Shown here: piece by piece, positions 63,789-64,000 of the stretch
Layout: every line of letters starts with the position of its first letter
Position numbering within the stretch: position 1 is the stretch's first letter
NCBI RefSeq assembly: GCF_024273235.1
Contig: NZ_JANBVH010000007.1
Coordinates: forward strand, 86,338 to 150,337
DNA length: 64,000 nucleotides
Direction of reading: 5' to 3'
Source of the DNA: Sphingomonas faeni
GTDB lineage: Bacteria > Pseudomonadota > Alphaproteobacteria > Sphingomonadales > Sphingomonadaceae
The notes under the pieces: generated by a model
Databases searched by the model: none
Seen by the model: only the letters and a program-made list of their open reading frames with translations
Told to the model about the DNA's origin: nothing
Translations under genes and position numbers: made by a program

Positions 63789-63986
63789 TCAACGTCGTAG
63801 TGAACGGTCGTGATTTGGGAGTTTCTCAACGATCTCGCGATGCACGGCGCTGCCTGCTAGCCCTGTGGTTCTCTTCAGCGCGTGCAATTCCACGCGGCGG
63901 AATAGCAGTTCGAGATCCTCTCGATTCACATCGAAGGTCTCGCCAAGGTCGGCAAGCGCAAGGTCGATATCTGCGGGATGCGGCAC
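63789..63986 (-). CDS. Hypothetical protein, possibly cut by window end
   Basis: A frame of at least 65 residues (ADIDLALADLGETFDVNREDLELLF, then a basic tail). The GTG at 63986 could be a start, but the frame stays open to the window edge. No family is recognised. Confidence 0.4.
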   Translation of the reverse strand: MPHPADIDLALADLGETFDVNREDLELLFRRVELHALKRTTGLAGSAVHREIVEKLPNHDRSLRR

Positions 63987-64000
63987 GCCTAATCCGGACG

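Noticed and set aside
1..64000. CRISPR arrays, rRNA operons, intact tRNA genes, toxin-antitoxin pairs
   Set aside because: No regularly spaced repeats, conserved rRNA stretches, full cloverleaf or recognisable toxin-antitoxin pair was seen by reading; short or divergent ones could be missed.

Overview
The window reads as chromosome of an alphaproteobacterium, most likely Sphingomonas or a close sphingomonad. The reasons are uniformly GC-rich coding sequence, two large TonB-dependent receptors of the kinds abundant in Sphingomonadales, a LexA box of the alphaproteobacterial type (GTTC-N7-GTTC) in front of an imuA-imuB-dnaE2 mutagenesis cassette, and the stress-associated DUF892 and DUF3606 proteins. 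No complete prophage, CRISPR array, rRNA or intact tRNA was seen.

Layout. 0.1-5.7 kb: an Lrp/AsnC regulator, a TonB receptor and an exported M20 amidohydrolase, probably a peptide or acyl-amino-acid uptake unit. 5.9-7.3 kb: 2-keto-3-deoxygluconate kinase behind a decayed fructuronate reductase. 7.9-10.6 kb: a lipoprotein-type serine beta-lactamase relative and a DUF389 membrane protein. 10.8-17.9 kb: a carbohydrate locus with a TonB receptor divergent from a GH29 fucosidase and a GH42 beta-galactosidase. 18.2-18.7 kb: a tRNA-Met-like relic and a DUF3606 gene with an internal stop.

18.8-34.5 kb is a dense DNA-repair neighbourhood: exonuclease III, LigD, a second ATP-dependent ligase, a DUF892 ferritin-like protein, a nucleoside deaminase, imuA-imuB-dnaE2 with two trailing genes, an HNH-like zinc protein, HU and a SRAP (YedK/HMCES-type) protein. 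A solo tyrosine recombinase follows at 35.6-36.3 kb.

36.6-47 kb: a large autotransporter, a nitronate monooxygenase, a zinc alcohol dehydrogenase, an alpha/beta hydrolase, a TfoX-like protein, and a TetR-MDR reductase pair of the AcuR/AcuI type with matching operator palindromes. 46.7-51.5 kb: two ArsR-like paralogues interleaved with a frameshifted luciferase-like monooxygenase, an Old Yellow Enzyme and an aldehyde dehydrogenase; inverted repeats with a common half-site precede several of these genes, suggesting a small electrophile or aldehyde regulon. 51.7-57.1 kb: a globin/DUF1971 pair, then a purine-type operon (amidohydrolase, exported 5-hydroxyisourate hydrolase, broken MAPEG gene, GlcG/HbpS-like protein) divergent from a LysR regulator. 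57.4-64 kb: a MerR regulator with a textbook 20-bp-spacer promoter driving a glutaredoxin-MauE fusion, then DUF983, a MocR-type regulator, and an aromatic-acid-type MFS transporter.

A striking feature is the number of gene relics: fructuronate reductase, tRNA-Met, DUF3606, a second SRAP, an IclR C-terminus, a luciferase-like monooxygenase, MAPEG, an acyltransferase tail and an IS3-type transposase tail. The strongest candidates for unrecognised biology are the trailing genes of the imuABC operon, a 53-residue Cys-containing protein translationally coupled to the second ligase, and the shared-operator ArsR/OYE/ALDH cluster. All functions are inferred from reading the sequence; no searches were run.
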